Source: Sphingomonas sp. (GTDB taxonomy: Bacteria > Pseudomonadota > Alphaproteobacteria > Sphingomonadales > Sphingomonadaceae). From it: 64,000 bases of DNA. Made by a program: the position numbers and the translations under genes. This document shows positions 35,849-46,391 of this stretch, piece after piece; the first letter of the stretch is position 1, and each line of letters begins with the position of its first letter. The notes beneath the pieces are model-generated. The model saw only the letters and a program-made list of their open reading frames with translations, was not told where the DNA came from and searched no databases. The DNA lies in contig JAFOMG010000021.1 of the NCBI GenBank assembly GCA_017418975.1, forward strand, positions 30,689-94,688. The letters are read 5' to 3'.

Positions 35849-36750
35849 TGAGACTCGCTGCCCGGCTGCCCGCCGCGATCCTCGGCTTCACGCTGCTGGG
35901 TAGCGCCCAGCTGCCCGCCGCGCCCGGCGGCGTGGTTTCCGCGGCGGCCGTGGCGGCGATTCCGCCGGCGCCCGACGTCGCGGGTCCCTTCGCCTTTCAG
36001 GGGCAGCTGGTCCAGGGCGGCGCCGTGATCGGCACCGCGCCGAAGGGCACCAGCCTGTTGACGCTCGACGGCGAATCGGTGCCGGTCACGCCCGACCGCC
36101 GCTTCCTGATCGCCTTCGATCGCGATCACGGCCCCGCCGCGACCCTGGTGGCGACCTTGGGCGACGGCACCCAGCAGCGCCAGGTGCTGGCGATCGCGCC
36201 GCGCGCCTGGGACATTTCGCGGCTCGATACCCTGCCCAAATATCCGGTGCCGCGCCCCGAGTTCGATCGGGTGCGCCCCGGCGAGCTCGCCCAGATCAAT
36301 GCCGCGCGCAAGCTGCAGACCGATTCGGCGGGCTGGCGCCAGATGCCGTTCTTCTGGCCGGTGGTCGGGCGCATCTCCACGCTGTTCGGATCGCAGCGCT
36401 TCTATCGTGGCGAGCCCGGATCCTATCATTCGGGGATCGACGTCGCCCGGCCGACCGGCACGGTGGTGCTGGCGCCCGCCGACGGCGTGGTGATCCTTGC
36501 CGCCGCCAGGCCCTTCACGCTGGAGGGCAATCTGCTGATGATCGATCACGGCGCGGGGCTGAACAGCGCCTTCATGCACCTCTCGCGCATCGACGTGAAA
36601 CTGGGCGAGCATGTGCGGCGCGGCCAGCCGATCGGCGCGGTGGGAATGACGGGGCGCGCCAATGGGCCGCATCTCCACTGGAGTCTCAAGTGGCGCGACG
36701 CGCGGATCGATCCGCTACTCGTTGCGGGGCCGATGCCTGTTACCGATTGA
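35848..36750 (+). CDS. M23-family (LytM) metallopeptidase, secreted
   Basis: This 300-residue protein has an N-terminal signal peptide (to about residue 25). A beta-rich middle domain (about 45-125) precedes the C-terminal LytM/M23 domain (about 170-295): FGSQRFYRGEPGSYHSGIDV with the zinc His and Asp, DHGAGLNSAFMHLSRIDV, and GRANGPHLHWSLKW with the HxH pair. All expected metal ligands are visible, so it should be an active endopeptidase cutting peptidoglycan cross-links. It is collinear with xseA and DUF2093. Confidence 0.9.
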   Translation: MRLAARLPAAILGFTLLGSAQLPAAPGGVVSAAAVAAIPPAPDVAGPFAFQGQLVQGGAVIGTAPKGTSLLTLDGESVPVTPDRRFLIAFDRDHGPAATLVATLGDGTQQRQVLAIAPRAWDISRLDTLPKYPVPRPEFDRVRPGELAQINAARKLQTDSAGWRQMPFFWPVVGRISTLFGSQRFYRGEPGSYHSGIDVARPTGTVVLAPADGVVILAAARPFTLEGNLLMIDHGAGLNSAFMHLSRIDVKLGEHVRRGQPIGAVGMTGRANGPHLHWSLKWRDARIDPLLVAGPMPVTD

Positions 36751-37017
36751 GGCGCGAATGTGTCGCGCTACAACACAAAGAAACACGAATCACAGGCGTC
36801 GCGTAATATTACAAGCAACCTTGTGGCATTTTAGCTACAGTCCCGTTGAAAGCGCGCGCGCAGGGCCGTGCGCGGTTTACAGTCGCGGGGCGGCGATCCA
36901 CGATCCCGCCAAGCTCTACCGTCCCGATACGTGAGTTGCACACGAATGGATGGTGGAGCGGGGAGACAAACCCGGCTGTAAGCATCCGCGAAACGGCCGG
37001 ATACAAGAGGGATCAAC

Positions 37018-40000
37018 ATGAAGAACACGCAGATCACCCTGCGCGGGAGCGCTGCGCTGTCCGCGCTCGTGCTCGCGGGTGCGCTCATCGCCACGCCGGC
37101 GATGGCGCAGGACTCGAGCAGTTCCACCACGACCACCAAGAGCACGAATGCCCAGGACGACCAGAGCGGCGGCGAGATCGTCGTCACCGGCTCGCTTCTG
37201 CGTCGTACCGATACTGAGACTCCGTCGCCTGTGCAGGTGCTGTCGTCCGAAACGCTGGAGCAGCGCGGCATCAATACCGTTGCCGAGGCCATGCAGCGTA
37301 TTTCAGCCAATGGCGCGGGCGCCATCACCCAAGGCTGGAATAACTCCAACAACTTCGCCACGGGTGCGAACGCGGTTTCGCTGCGCGGTCTGACCGTGCA
37401 GTCGACTCTTTCCATTTTCGACGGCCTGCGCATGGCGCCATATCCGCTCGCGGACGACGGCCACCGCAATTTCGTCGACCTCAACACGCTTCCCGATGTT
37501 GTCGTGGACCGCATCGAAGTTCTGAAGGATGGCGCATCGTCGACTTACGGTGCTGACGCGATCGCGGGCGTTGTCAACGTGATCATGAAGAAGGAAATCA
37601 CCGGCATCCACGCAAATGCGTCTGCTGGCGTTTCCAGCCGTGGCGACGCTGCCGAACAGCGTGCCGACCTGGCGGTGGGCTATGGCAAGCTCAACGAACA
37701 GGGCTTCAACATCTATCTGGCCGGCGAATATCAGCGCCAGGATGCGTTGTTCGCGCGGGACCGTGGCTATCCGTTCAACTCGTCGGATCTGAGCCGCATC
37801 TGTAAGCCTGGCTCGACTACGATCTGCATGGCGAACGGCAACCAGTTCGGCATCAACGCGGACGGCACCTTGGGCACCGGCACAACCACCCCGGCGTCGC
37901 TCGTTGCTCCGTCGACGGCTGCAGGCGTCCGTACCGGCGCCTATAACCTGCTGAACACCACCCTGGGTTGCAACGTTTCTCCGGGCCTGACTCCGGTAAC
38001 GCTGACTGCCACGCAAGCGGGCACGACCTGGGGCGTCAATCAGTGCCAGCAGGACACTCGCAAGCAGTATCAGACGATGCAGCCTGAGCAGGAACGCTAT
38101 GGCTTCATGTTCCGTGCCACGGCCAATATCGGCAGCTCGGCTCAGGCCTATGCCACCGGCAGCTTCTACAATGTGAGGACCAGCACGCAGACGACGCCGA
38201 CGGCATTCAACAACCAGACCACGCCGCCGACCGTCGTGGTTCTCAATCCGATCGTTCTGCCGACCTATGTCTGCGCCGCTGGCGTGGGCACGATCAATGC
38301 GGCGGGCGTGAACAGCAGCACCGGATGCAATGCCGCCAACGGCACGCTCAATCCGAACAACCCGTTCGCGGCGGCCGGTGGCAACGCCATTCTTCGCGCA
38401 CGTTACGATCTTCCCTATCGGATCCAGTCGAATGCCCGCTCGCTGCGCGGCGCCTTCGGCATCACCGGCACCTTCGGAGATGGCTGGGCGTATAACGCCG
38501 ACTTCACGATCTCGAACGTCAAGCTCGACATCACCCAGCGCAACATGCTGATTCCGCAGCGTGTCGCCGATGTCGTGGCGACGGGCGCCTATAACTTCGT
38601 GAATCAGTCCCTGAACAGCCAGGCGGTTCGCGACTATATCGCGCCCACCAATGTCACGACGTCGAACTCGGATCTGTGGCAGGTCCAAGCGAATATCAGT
38701 AAGTCGCTGTTCGACCTTCCGGGTGGCCCGCTGCAGGTCGCGGTCGGCGCCTCGTATCGCCACGAGTCGATCGACAACCCGAGCGCCAACCCGGACAACA
38801 CCGCCCATCCCTATGATCGTTACTACACGATCAACGCGGTGGGTGCGATTGGCTCGCGCAACGTGAAGTCGGGCTTCTTCGAAATCAGCGCGCCGATCTT
38901 CGATATGCTGGAGATCAACGGGTCGGGCCGTTATGATGACTATTCGTCGGGCCAGAGCAACTTCTCGCCGAAGATCGGTGCGAAGTTCACGCCGATCAAG
39001 CAGATCGCCGTGCGCGGCACCTTCTCGAAGGGCTTCCGCATCCCGAGCTTCAACGAAGCTTATGGCCTGCCGACTACGGGCTACAGCAATGCGACCGTTA
39101 ATTGCGCAGCGGGCACGCCCTATACTGCCTTCTGCCAGGCGCACTCGACCGATGGTACGCTTGCCAACGTCAATGGTTATGCAACTGGCGTTTACGGCTT
39201 GGGCACGACCAACGTCGGCAATCCGAACCTCTCGCCCGAGAAATCGACTTCGTTCACCGTTGGTACGGTGTTCGAGCCGATCCGTAACCTGAGCTTCACG
39301 GTCGATTACTGGAACATCAAGATCAAGGATCTGATCTCCAGCATCTCGGGCGATCAGCTCGATCAGGCGACAAACCAGTATTATCTGAACAACGGTGTCG
39401 TCACTGTTCCGGGCATTACTGCGATTAAGGGCGTGGCGGATCCGCAGTTCCCGAACGCGCTGCCGCTGCTGGGCTTCCTCCAGGCATCGTTCCAGAATGC
39501 CGACAGCCTGCGCGTGCAGGGCATCGACTTCGGTGCTAATGCTCGTTTCGAGTTCGGCGGGGTCACCTGGACGAGCTCGGCCGATGCAGCTTACCTGCTG
39601 AAGTACGAGTTCACCTCGGGCGGCAAGACCTATCGCTATGATGGTACGCTCAGCCCGTGTGACTATACTTCTTGCTCGGGTTCGCCGAAGTGGCGCGCTT
39701 CGTGGCAGAACACGTTCACCATCGGTAATTTCGACATCACCGGCACCGCCTATTATACCAGCGGCTTCCACGATAACGCCGTCGACTATAACGAGACCTA
39801 TTGCGCATACCGCCAGGGTCAGGGCCTGAAGGCGTTCAAGGGCACCACGACGGTGGTGCAGTGCGATGCCAAGGCAGTGTGGAACTTCGACCTGTCGGCT
39901 CGTTACCGTGTTGGTGAGCACTTCACCCTCTACGCGAACGTGCTGAACGCGCTGGATATCAAGGCCCCGGTCGACGTGAACGCAGCCTATGGCATCTCGC

Positions 40001-40074
40001 GCTACAACCCGGCCTGGGCGCAGCCGAACATCATCGGCCGTTACTTCCGCGTCGGCGCGAAGGTCGATTTCTAG
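37018..40074 (+). CDS. TonB-dependent outer membrane receptor (1018 residues)
   Basis: The signal peptide runs to about residue 30 (TPAMAQ). A plug domain follows (about 50-180, EIVVTGSLLRRTDTETPSPV, VSLRGLTVQSTLSIFDGLRM), then a long beta-barrel ending in an aromatic terminus (RYFRVGAKVDF). AGAGGG 6 nt before the ATG sets the start. The 267-bp upstream gap is AT-rich and holds a long leader; no operator is certain. Codon choice differs from neighbours, with many T-ending codons (GTT, CGT, GGT, GCT), as in highly expressed genes. The ligand is unknown. A strong terminator follows. Confidence 0.93.
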   Translation: MKNTQITLRGSAALSALVLAGALIATPAMAQDSSSSTTTTKSTNAQDDQSGGEIVVTGSLLRRTDTETPSPVQVLSSETLEQRGINTVAEAMQRISANGAGAITQGWNNSNNFATGANAVSLRGLTVQSTLSIFDGLRMAPYPLADDGHRNFVDLNTLPDVVVDRIEVLKDGASSTYGADAIAGVVNVIMKKEITGIHANASAGVSSRGDAAEQRADLAVGYGKLNEQGFNIYLAGEYQRQDALFARDRGYPFNSSDLSRICKPGSTTICMANGNQFGINADGTLGTGTTTPASLVAPSTAAGVRTGAYNLLNTTLGCNVSPGLTPVTLTATQAGTTWGVNQCQQDTRKQYQTMQPEQERYGFMFRATANIGSSAQAYATGSFYNVRTSTQTTPTAFNNQTTPPTVVVLNPIVLPTYVCAAGVGTINAAGVNSSTGCNAANGTLNPNNPFAAAGGNAILRARYDLPYRIQSNARSLRGAFGITGTFGDGWAYNADFTISNVKLDITQRNMLIPQRVADVVATGAYNFVNQSLNSQAVRDYIAPTNVTTSNSDLWQVQANISKSLFDLPGGPLQVAVGASYRHESIDNPSANPDNTAHPYDRYYTINAVGAIGSRNVKSGFFEISAPIFDMLEINGSGRYDDYSSGQSNFSPKIGAKFTPIKQIAVRGTFSKGFRIPSFNEAYGLPTTGYSNATVNCAAGTPYTAFCQAHSTDGTLANVNGYATGVYGLGTTNVGNPNLSPEKSTSFTVGTVFEPIRNLSFTVDYWNIKIKDLISSISGDQLDQATNQYYLNNGVVTVPGITAIKGVADPQFPNALPLLGFLQASFQNADSLRVQGIDFGANARFEFGGVTWTSSADAAYLLKYEFTSGGKTYRYDGTLSPCDYTSCSGSPKWRASWQNTFTIGNFDITGTAYYTSGFHDNAVDYNETYCAYRQGQGLKAFKGTTTVVQCDAKAVWNFDLSARYRVGEHFTLYANVLNALDIKAPVDVNAAYGISRYNPAWAQPNIIGRYFRVGAKVDF

Positions 40075-40098
40075 AATATCCGACAGGACACAAATTCA

Positions 40099-40127
40099 GG
40101 CCGCTCTCTCGGGAGCGGCCTTTTTTT
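40099..40127 (+). terminator. Strong Rho-independent terminator after TonB receptor
   Basis: GGCCGCTC-TCTCGG-GAGCGGCC (perfect 8-bp stem) is followed by seven T. It lies 25 bp after the receptor stop and ahead of the convergent clpB end. Confidence 0.92.
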
Positions 40128-40171
40128 GTCCCGCCTGAGGCAGCGGGGAAATGCTCAGACGGGCAGCGAAA

Positions 40172-42751
<2,580 letters not shown>

Positions 42752-42811
42752 GCTGGCCCCTTGTTTCGGTCAGCCCGGATGTAGTGTGGCATTTATGCAA
42801 CGCAAGGCGAG

Positions 42812-42837
42812 CCGCGGCGCTCTTTCATTCGCCGCGG
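42812..42837 (-). terminator. Hairpin between effector A and clpB
   Basis: On the minus strand CCGCGGCG-AATGAAAGAG-CGCCGCGG (perfect 8-bp stem) lies directly after the stop of the metalloprotease effector gene. There is no T-run. The 60 bp between it and clpB are AT-richer (CTTGCGTTGCATAAATGCC) and probably contain the clpB promoter. Confidence 0.5.
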
Positions 42838-42840
42838 GGT

Positions 42841-44814
42841 TTAGCTTTGCCCTGCAAGGCGCCGCACGATGTTCCTGGCGGCCTGGACACAGGCCTGGAG
42901 TGTCGCGGCGAAGTCCGCATCCTCCGGATCCGCCGCTCGATATCGGCCCGCGATCCGCTGGAAACGCGCGGTAATGCGCTGCGAAAGGTCCTCCTCGTTT
43001 TCATACTCCGCTGCATATTCGAGCGCTTTTTCATAGCATCGCCGGATGATGTCGCGGCCGCGCCGGATATCCTCCGCGCTGACCTGGGGCTGCGGCGCGT
43101 CCTCCTCCTCCGGCACGACGGGCTCGGGCGCCTGCACTTGCGGGACAACGGCCTGGGGCTGCGGCGGCACGACCGATGGGATGATCGACGGGACGACCGT
43201 TTCCCCCTTCGGGGGCACCGGCTTCGGGGGCTCGGGCTTCGGGGGCTCGGGCTTCGGTGGGACCGGCTTCGGCATGCTGCTGGGCGGCTCGACCGCCGGC
43301 ACGCTGCTCGCGGCCTGCTGCCGCTGCCGCAACCGGGCGAAGGCCTGTTCGAGCTCGTTGGGCTGCTCGACCACTTCCTTGCTCACCTTGGGGGGCGGCT
43401 TGAGCACCGGCTTGGTAGTGACGGGCGACACGCCCAGCGACGGGACCACGTCCTTGCTGACCGTCGGCACCGGCTTCGGCTTCGGCGAGGACAGCGCGAC
43501 GACGGGCGGCGCGAAGTCGTCCGGTGGCGGGGAACTGGACCGGGCGGAGGGCTTTACGGGCTTGAGCCTGGCGCTCAGCAATTCCTGCATGCTGACTCCG
43601 GAGCCCAGCGAAGCCATGCCGCCCGAACGCGCGACATAGGGCAGGACCGTCCCGGTCTTCGCCACCGAGTGGCTCTTGTTCAACTCCTGCTCGGCCGCCC
43701 ATTGGATAAGGTAATAATGCTGGGCGATCGGATTGTTCTCCGGCACCGCCATGATCGTGGTGCTGGGATTCTTGAGATAGTCGCGCTCCCCCCAATCGGC
43801 TTCGACGACGCCATATTCGTCGATATTGCCGAGCATGTGCCCCACTTCGTGCGAGATGTTGGTGGTGTCGTGCTTGCCCCAGGTCATCATGTTCTCGGTG
43901 CCGAAATGGCCGCGCGCGCCCGATGAAAGCGCGCTTTCCGCGCTGCTGACGGTGATCGGATAATGCTCGCCATGCGTAACCTGCTGGAGTTGCACGACGA
44001 TCGGATAGTTCTTGCCCTCGAACTGCAGCATGAAGCGGTTGCTCCATTGCCGCGCGACCTGGTTCGCCCAGACCTCCTGGAACAGTTCCGGCTCGATGGC
44101 CGCCTTGATCCTGATGGTCACCACCACCTTGTCGTTCTGGATGGTGACATTGAACTTCGAGTCCCACTCAAACGGAGTTCCGCCCAGCTTGCCGCCGTGC
44201 GTGTCCTTGATCAGCTTCTGGTGGCGTTTGACCTCTATCTCGATGCGCTGCGCGACCGCGCCGGAACGGTCCGGCGGCGGTGCCGCGAGTTCCCCGGTCC
44301 GCAGGGGCAGCGGCCCCGGCCGCGCGGCCCGGGCGCCCATGGTATCGGCTTCGCGCTCCAGCCCGGCATCGTCGTTGATGGCGGTGCCGCCGAGCTGCAT
44401 CGTCGGGCGCACCCGGCCCTGTTTCTGCTGGACGACATGCCAGGCCTCGTGGGGCAGGTGGCGTTCCTGGCCGGGGCCGAGATGGATCTCGCTGCCCTGG
44501 GTATGGGCGAGCGCCTGGAGCTGGGCCGGCCGCGCCGAATTGCGGTGGACGCGCACATCGTCCAGGGCAATGCCCGACAGCGATTCCATGCCGCTCTTCA
44601 GCCGGTCGGGAAGGCCGGTGCGGTTGACCGTACGTGCCTGGCTGCTGGCGCGCGCGGTGGCGTAGCTGGCGATACTCTCGCGCGGCGCGGCGCGCAGCTG
44701 CGCAGCCGGGGTGGAATCATGGGCGCGGAGCGTGTCGGGTGCCGCCGACGCGCTGCGTGCGGCCGGGGTCGCGGCGGCCGCGTTCGGGCGGTGTGCCGGA
44801 GCGGCCTGCCTCAT
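42841..44814 (-). CDS. DUF4157 (eCIS core) protein A with metzincin-like protease domain
   Basis: This 657-residue protein starts at the ATG at 44814. Residues 1-63 are Ala/Pro/Arg-rich. The DUF4157 module is at about 64-163, with HEAWH at 122-126 and LEREAD (152-157) as a possible third zinc ligand. A separate domain (about 190-400) has HEVGHMLGNID at 322-332, the HEXXHXXGXXD pattern of Asp-type metzincins, and TTIMAVPEN downstream as a candidate Met-turn. Then comes a Pro/Lys-rich repeat linker (KPEPPKPEPPKP) and a helical C-terminus. Probably a secreted protease effector. It is the last gene of operon C-B-A. Confidence 0.82.
   Translation of the reverse strand: MRQAAPAHRPNAAAATPAARSASAAPDTLRAHDSTPAAQLRAAPRESIASYATARASSQARTVNRTGLPDRLKSGMESLSGIALDDVRVHRNSARPAQLQALAHTQGSEIHLGPGQERHLPHEAWHVVQQKQGRVRPTMQLGGTAINDDAGLEREADTMGARAARPGPLPLRTGELAAPPPDRSGAVAQRIEIEVKRHQKLIKDTHGGKLGGTPFEWDSKFNVTIQNDKVVVTIRIKAAIEPELFQEVWANQVARQWSNRFMLQFEGKNYPIVVQLQQVTHGEHYPITVSSAESALSSGARGHFGTENMMTWGKHDTTNISHEVGHMLGNIDEYGVVEADWGERDYLKNPSTTIMAVPENNPIAQHYYLIQWAAEQELNKSHSVAKTGTVLPYVARSGGMASLGSGVSMQELLSARLKPVKPSARSSSPPPDDFAPPVVALSSPKPKPVPTVSKDVVPSLGVSPVTTKPVLKPPPKVSKEVVEQPNELEQAFARLRQRQQAASSVPAVEPPSSMPKPVPPKPEPPKPEPPKPVPPKGETVVPSIIPSVVPPQPQAVVPQVQAPEPVVPEEEDAPQPQVSAEDIRRGRDIIRRCYEKALEYAAEYENEEDLSQRITARFQRIAGRYRAADPEDADFAATLQACVQAARNIVRRLAGQS
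44330..44626 (-). repeat. DUF4157 module copy in gene A, near-identical to gene B
   Basis: This segment aligns without gaps to 45904-46200 (constant offset 1574). I count 7 mismatches in 297 bp, all silent: the 99 encoded residues are identical. Similarity falls off abruptly on both sides. This indicates recent duplication or gene conversion limited to the module. Confidence 0.9.
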
Positions 44815-44849
44815 CGCCTGCGCCTCGCTTCCGATGGCATGCGCATGGA

Positions 44850-46391
44850 TCAGTCCATTCCGAACATCGTATAGATCTGCTTCGCGAGCGCGGCCAGCGG
44901 CTGCCAGCCGTCGGAAGTCAATGCCTCGATTTCATCGGGCGCGATCAGCTGCCCGCGGATCAGCCGCACCGTCTTGTCCTTGCTGTGCACCGGATCCTCC
45001 TCCATCGCATCATGATATGCCTGGGTGATCGCGAAGCGCAGCAGCACCGGTTCGCGGGCCATCAACTCCTCTTCCGGAAGATCCTTGGCGGCGAACTCCT
45101 CGGCGGTATGCTCGGTGCGCTGGCTGGCATACATCTTGATGTTGGTTGCGGAGGTCGTGACCGCGACGACGCCGGTGGAATGCCGGAATGAATCCGTGGT
45201 GAGCTTCTCGTTCTTCATCACGGCGCTGGTTTCGCTCGCGCCGCCCTTGCCGCCCCCCTTGCTCGGATCGAGGCCGGTGGCGAAGATGCCCCGTTTCACG
45301 TCATTGGTATCGGGGGACATCATCAGGTTCCGCAATGTCGTGAGGTGATAGACATAGCGTCCGACATTGCGCGCCTGCTTGAGCGACGGATGCGTGTCGC
45401 CCGGTTTCAGCGCGCTGCCCGGCTTGCTGAAAGCGGTGCCGGTCGCCCCCTCGAAGGCATCCTGGTCGAGCTTCTCGTAATGGGCGGTGGAAACCTGGAA
45501 GCGGCCGCCCTTGAACGCATGTTTCACGGGTCCGAACACATAGGGCCGGTACGCCTTGGCGTTCATGCTGCTGCGATCCGGTGCGACGGGTGGACTTTCG
45601 TCGATCGAGCTGTCGGCTTCGATCGGCGAGAAGAGGCCGCTTTCCACCCATTGATCGAACGTCGCCAGGGTTCCTTGCCGCGGGATGACGTGCCGGTTCT
45701 GGGCGTTGGGATTCTCGACGATGAAATACATGTCCGGTCCGGTCTTGCTCAAATACCAGCGCAACCCGGCAAGCGGCTTGTCCCATTGATAATATTCTGC
45801 GTTCAAGCTGGTGTTGCGCCATACCGCCTGGAGCGGCGGATCGAGCGGTGCGGGTGTCTGCCGGGCAGCCGCGCGCCGCGCCGGGGCCGCGGAGGAAAAT
45901 GCCCGGGCGCCCATGGTGTCGGCTTCGCGCTCCAGCCCGGCATCGTCGTTGATGGCGGTGCCGCCGAGCTGCATCGTCGGGCGCACCCGGCCCTGCTTCT
46001 GCTGGACGACGTGCCAGGCCTCGTGCGGCAGGTGGCGTTCCTGGCCGGGGCCGAGATGGATTTCGCTGCCCTGGGTATGAGCGAGCGCCTGGAGCTGGGC
46101 CGGCCGCGCCGAATTGCGGTGGACGCGCACATCGTCCAGGGCAATGCCCGACAGCGATTCCATGCCGCTCTTCAACCGGTCGGGAAGGCCGGTGCGGTTG
46201 CCGGCACGGGCGGTGCAATCGGCGTGCGACCGGGCAAACGCCGCCACCGCCCCTCCCGGATCGGCGGCGCGGAACTGGAGCGCCGTCCCGGTCGCCCATG
46301 GCTGCGGCGCACTGGATTGCGGTGACGGCGGATTCATGCGCGCCGCCGCCGGCGGTGCCTTGTGCGGCGGAGCGGGCTGCGCGTGCCTCAT
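44850..46391 (-). CDS. DUF4157 (eCIS core) protein B with ADP-ribosyltransferase-like C-terminus
   Basis: This 513-residue protein starts at the ATG at 46391, overlapping the stop of gene C as ATGA. A Pro/Ala-rich leader precedes the DUF4157 module (about 65-164; HEAWH 123-127, EREAD 154-158). The C-terminal half has VGRYVYHLTTLRNLM with H349, then GIFATGLDPSKGG and a late acidic segment LIAPDEIEAL. This order resembles the H-Y-E clade of ADP-ribosyltransferase folds (YHxT, then GLxP). No conserved Tyr strand is certain, so this is a structural guess. Gene A follows 35 bp downstream. Confidence 0.75.
   Translation of the reverse strand: MRHAQPAPPHKAPPAAARMNPPSPQSSAPQPWATGTALQFRAADPGGAVAAFARSHADCTARAGNRTGLPDRLKSGMESLSGIALDDVRVHRNSARPAQLQALAHTQGSEIHLGPGQERHLPHEAWHVVQQKQGRVRPTMQLGGTAINDDAGLEREADTMGARAFSSAAPARRAAARQTPAPLDPPLQAVWRNTSLNAEYYQWDKPLAGLRWYLSKTGPDMYFIVENPNAQNRHVIPRQGTLATFDQWVESGLFSPIEADSSIDESPPVAPDRSSMNAKAYRPYVFGPVKHAFKGGRFQVSTAHYEKLDQDAFEGATGTAFSKPGSALKPGDTHPSLKQARNVGRYVYHLTTLRNLMMSPDTNDVKRGIFATGLDPSKGGGKGGASETSAVMKNEKLTTDSFRHSTGVVAVTTSATNIKMYASQRTEHTAEEFAAKDLPEEELMAREPVLLRFAITQAYHDAMEEDPVHSKDKTVRLIRGQLIAPDEIEALTSDGWQPLAALAKQIYTMFGMD
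45904..46200 (-). repeat. DUF4157 module copy in gene B
   Basis: This is the partner of the copy at 44330-44626: 297 bp, 97.6% identical by hand count, encoding the same 99 residues. It covers the end of the leader, the HEAWH helix and the EREAD helix. Confidence 0.9.

Noticed and set aside
43180-43290. Tandem repeat in effector A read as a CRISPR-like array
   Set aside because: The 24-bp-class repeats encode the in-frame KPEPP linker with no spacers.
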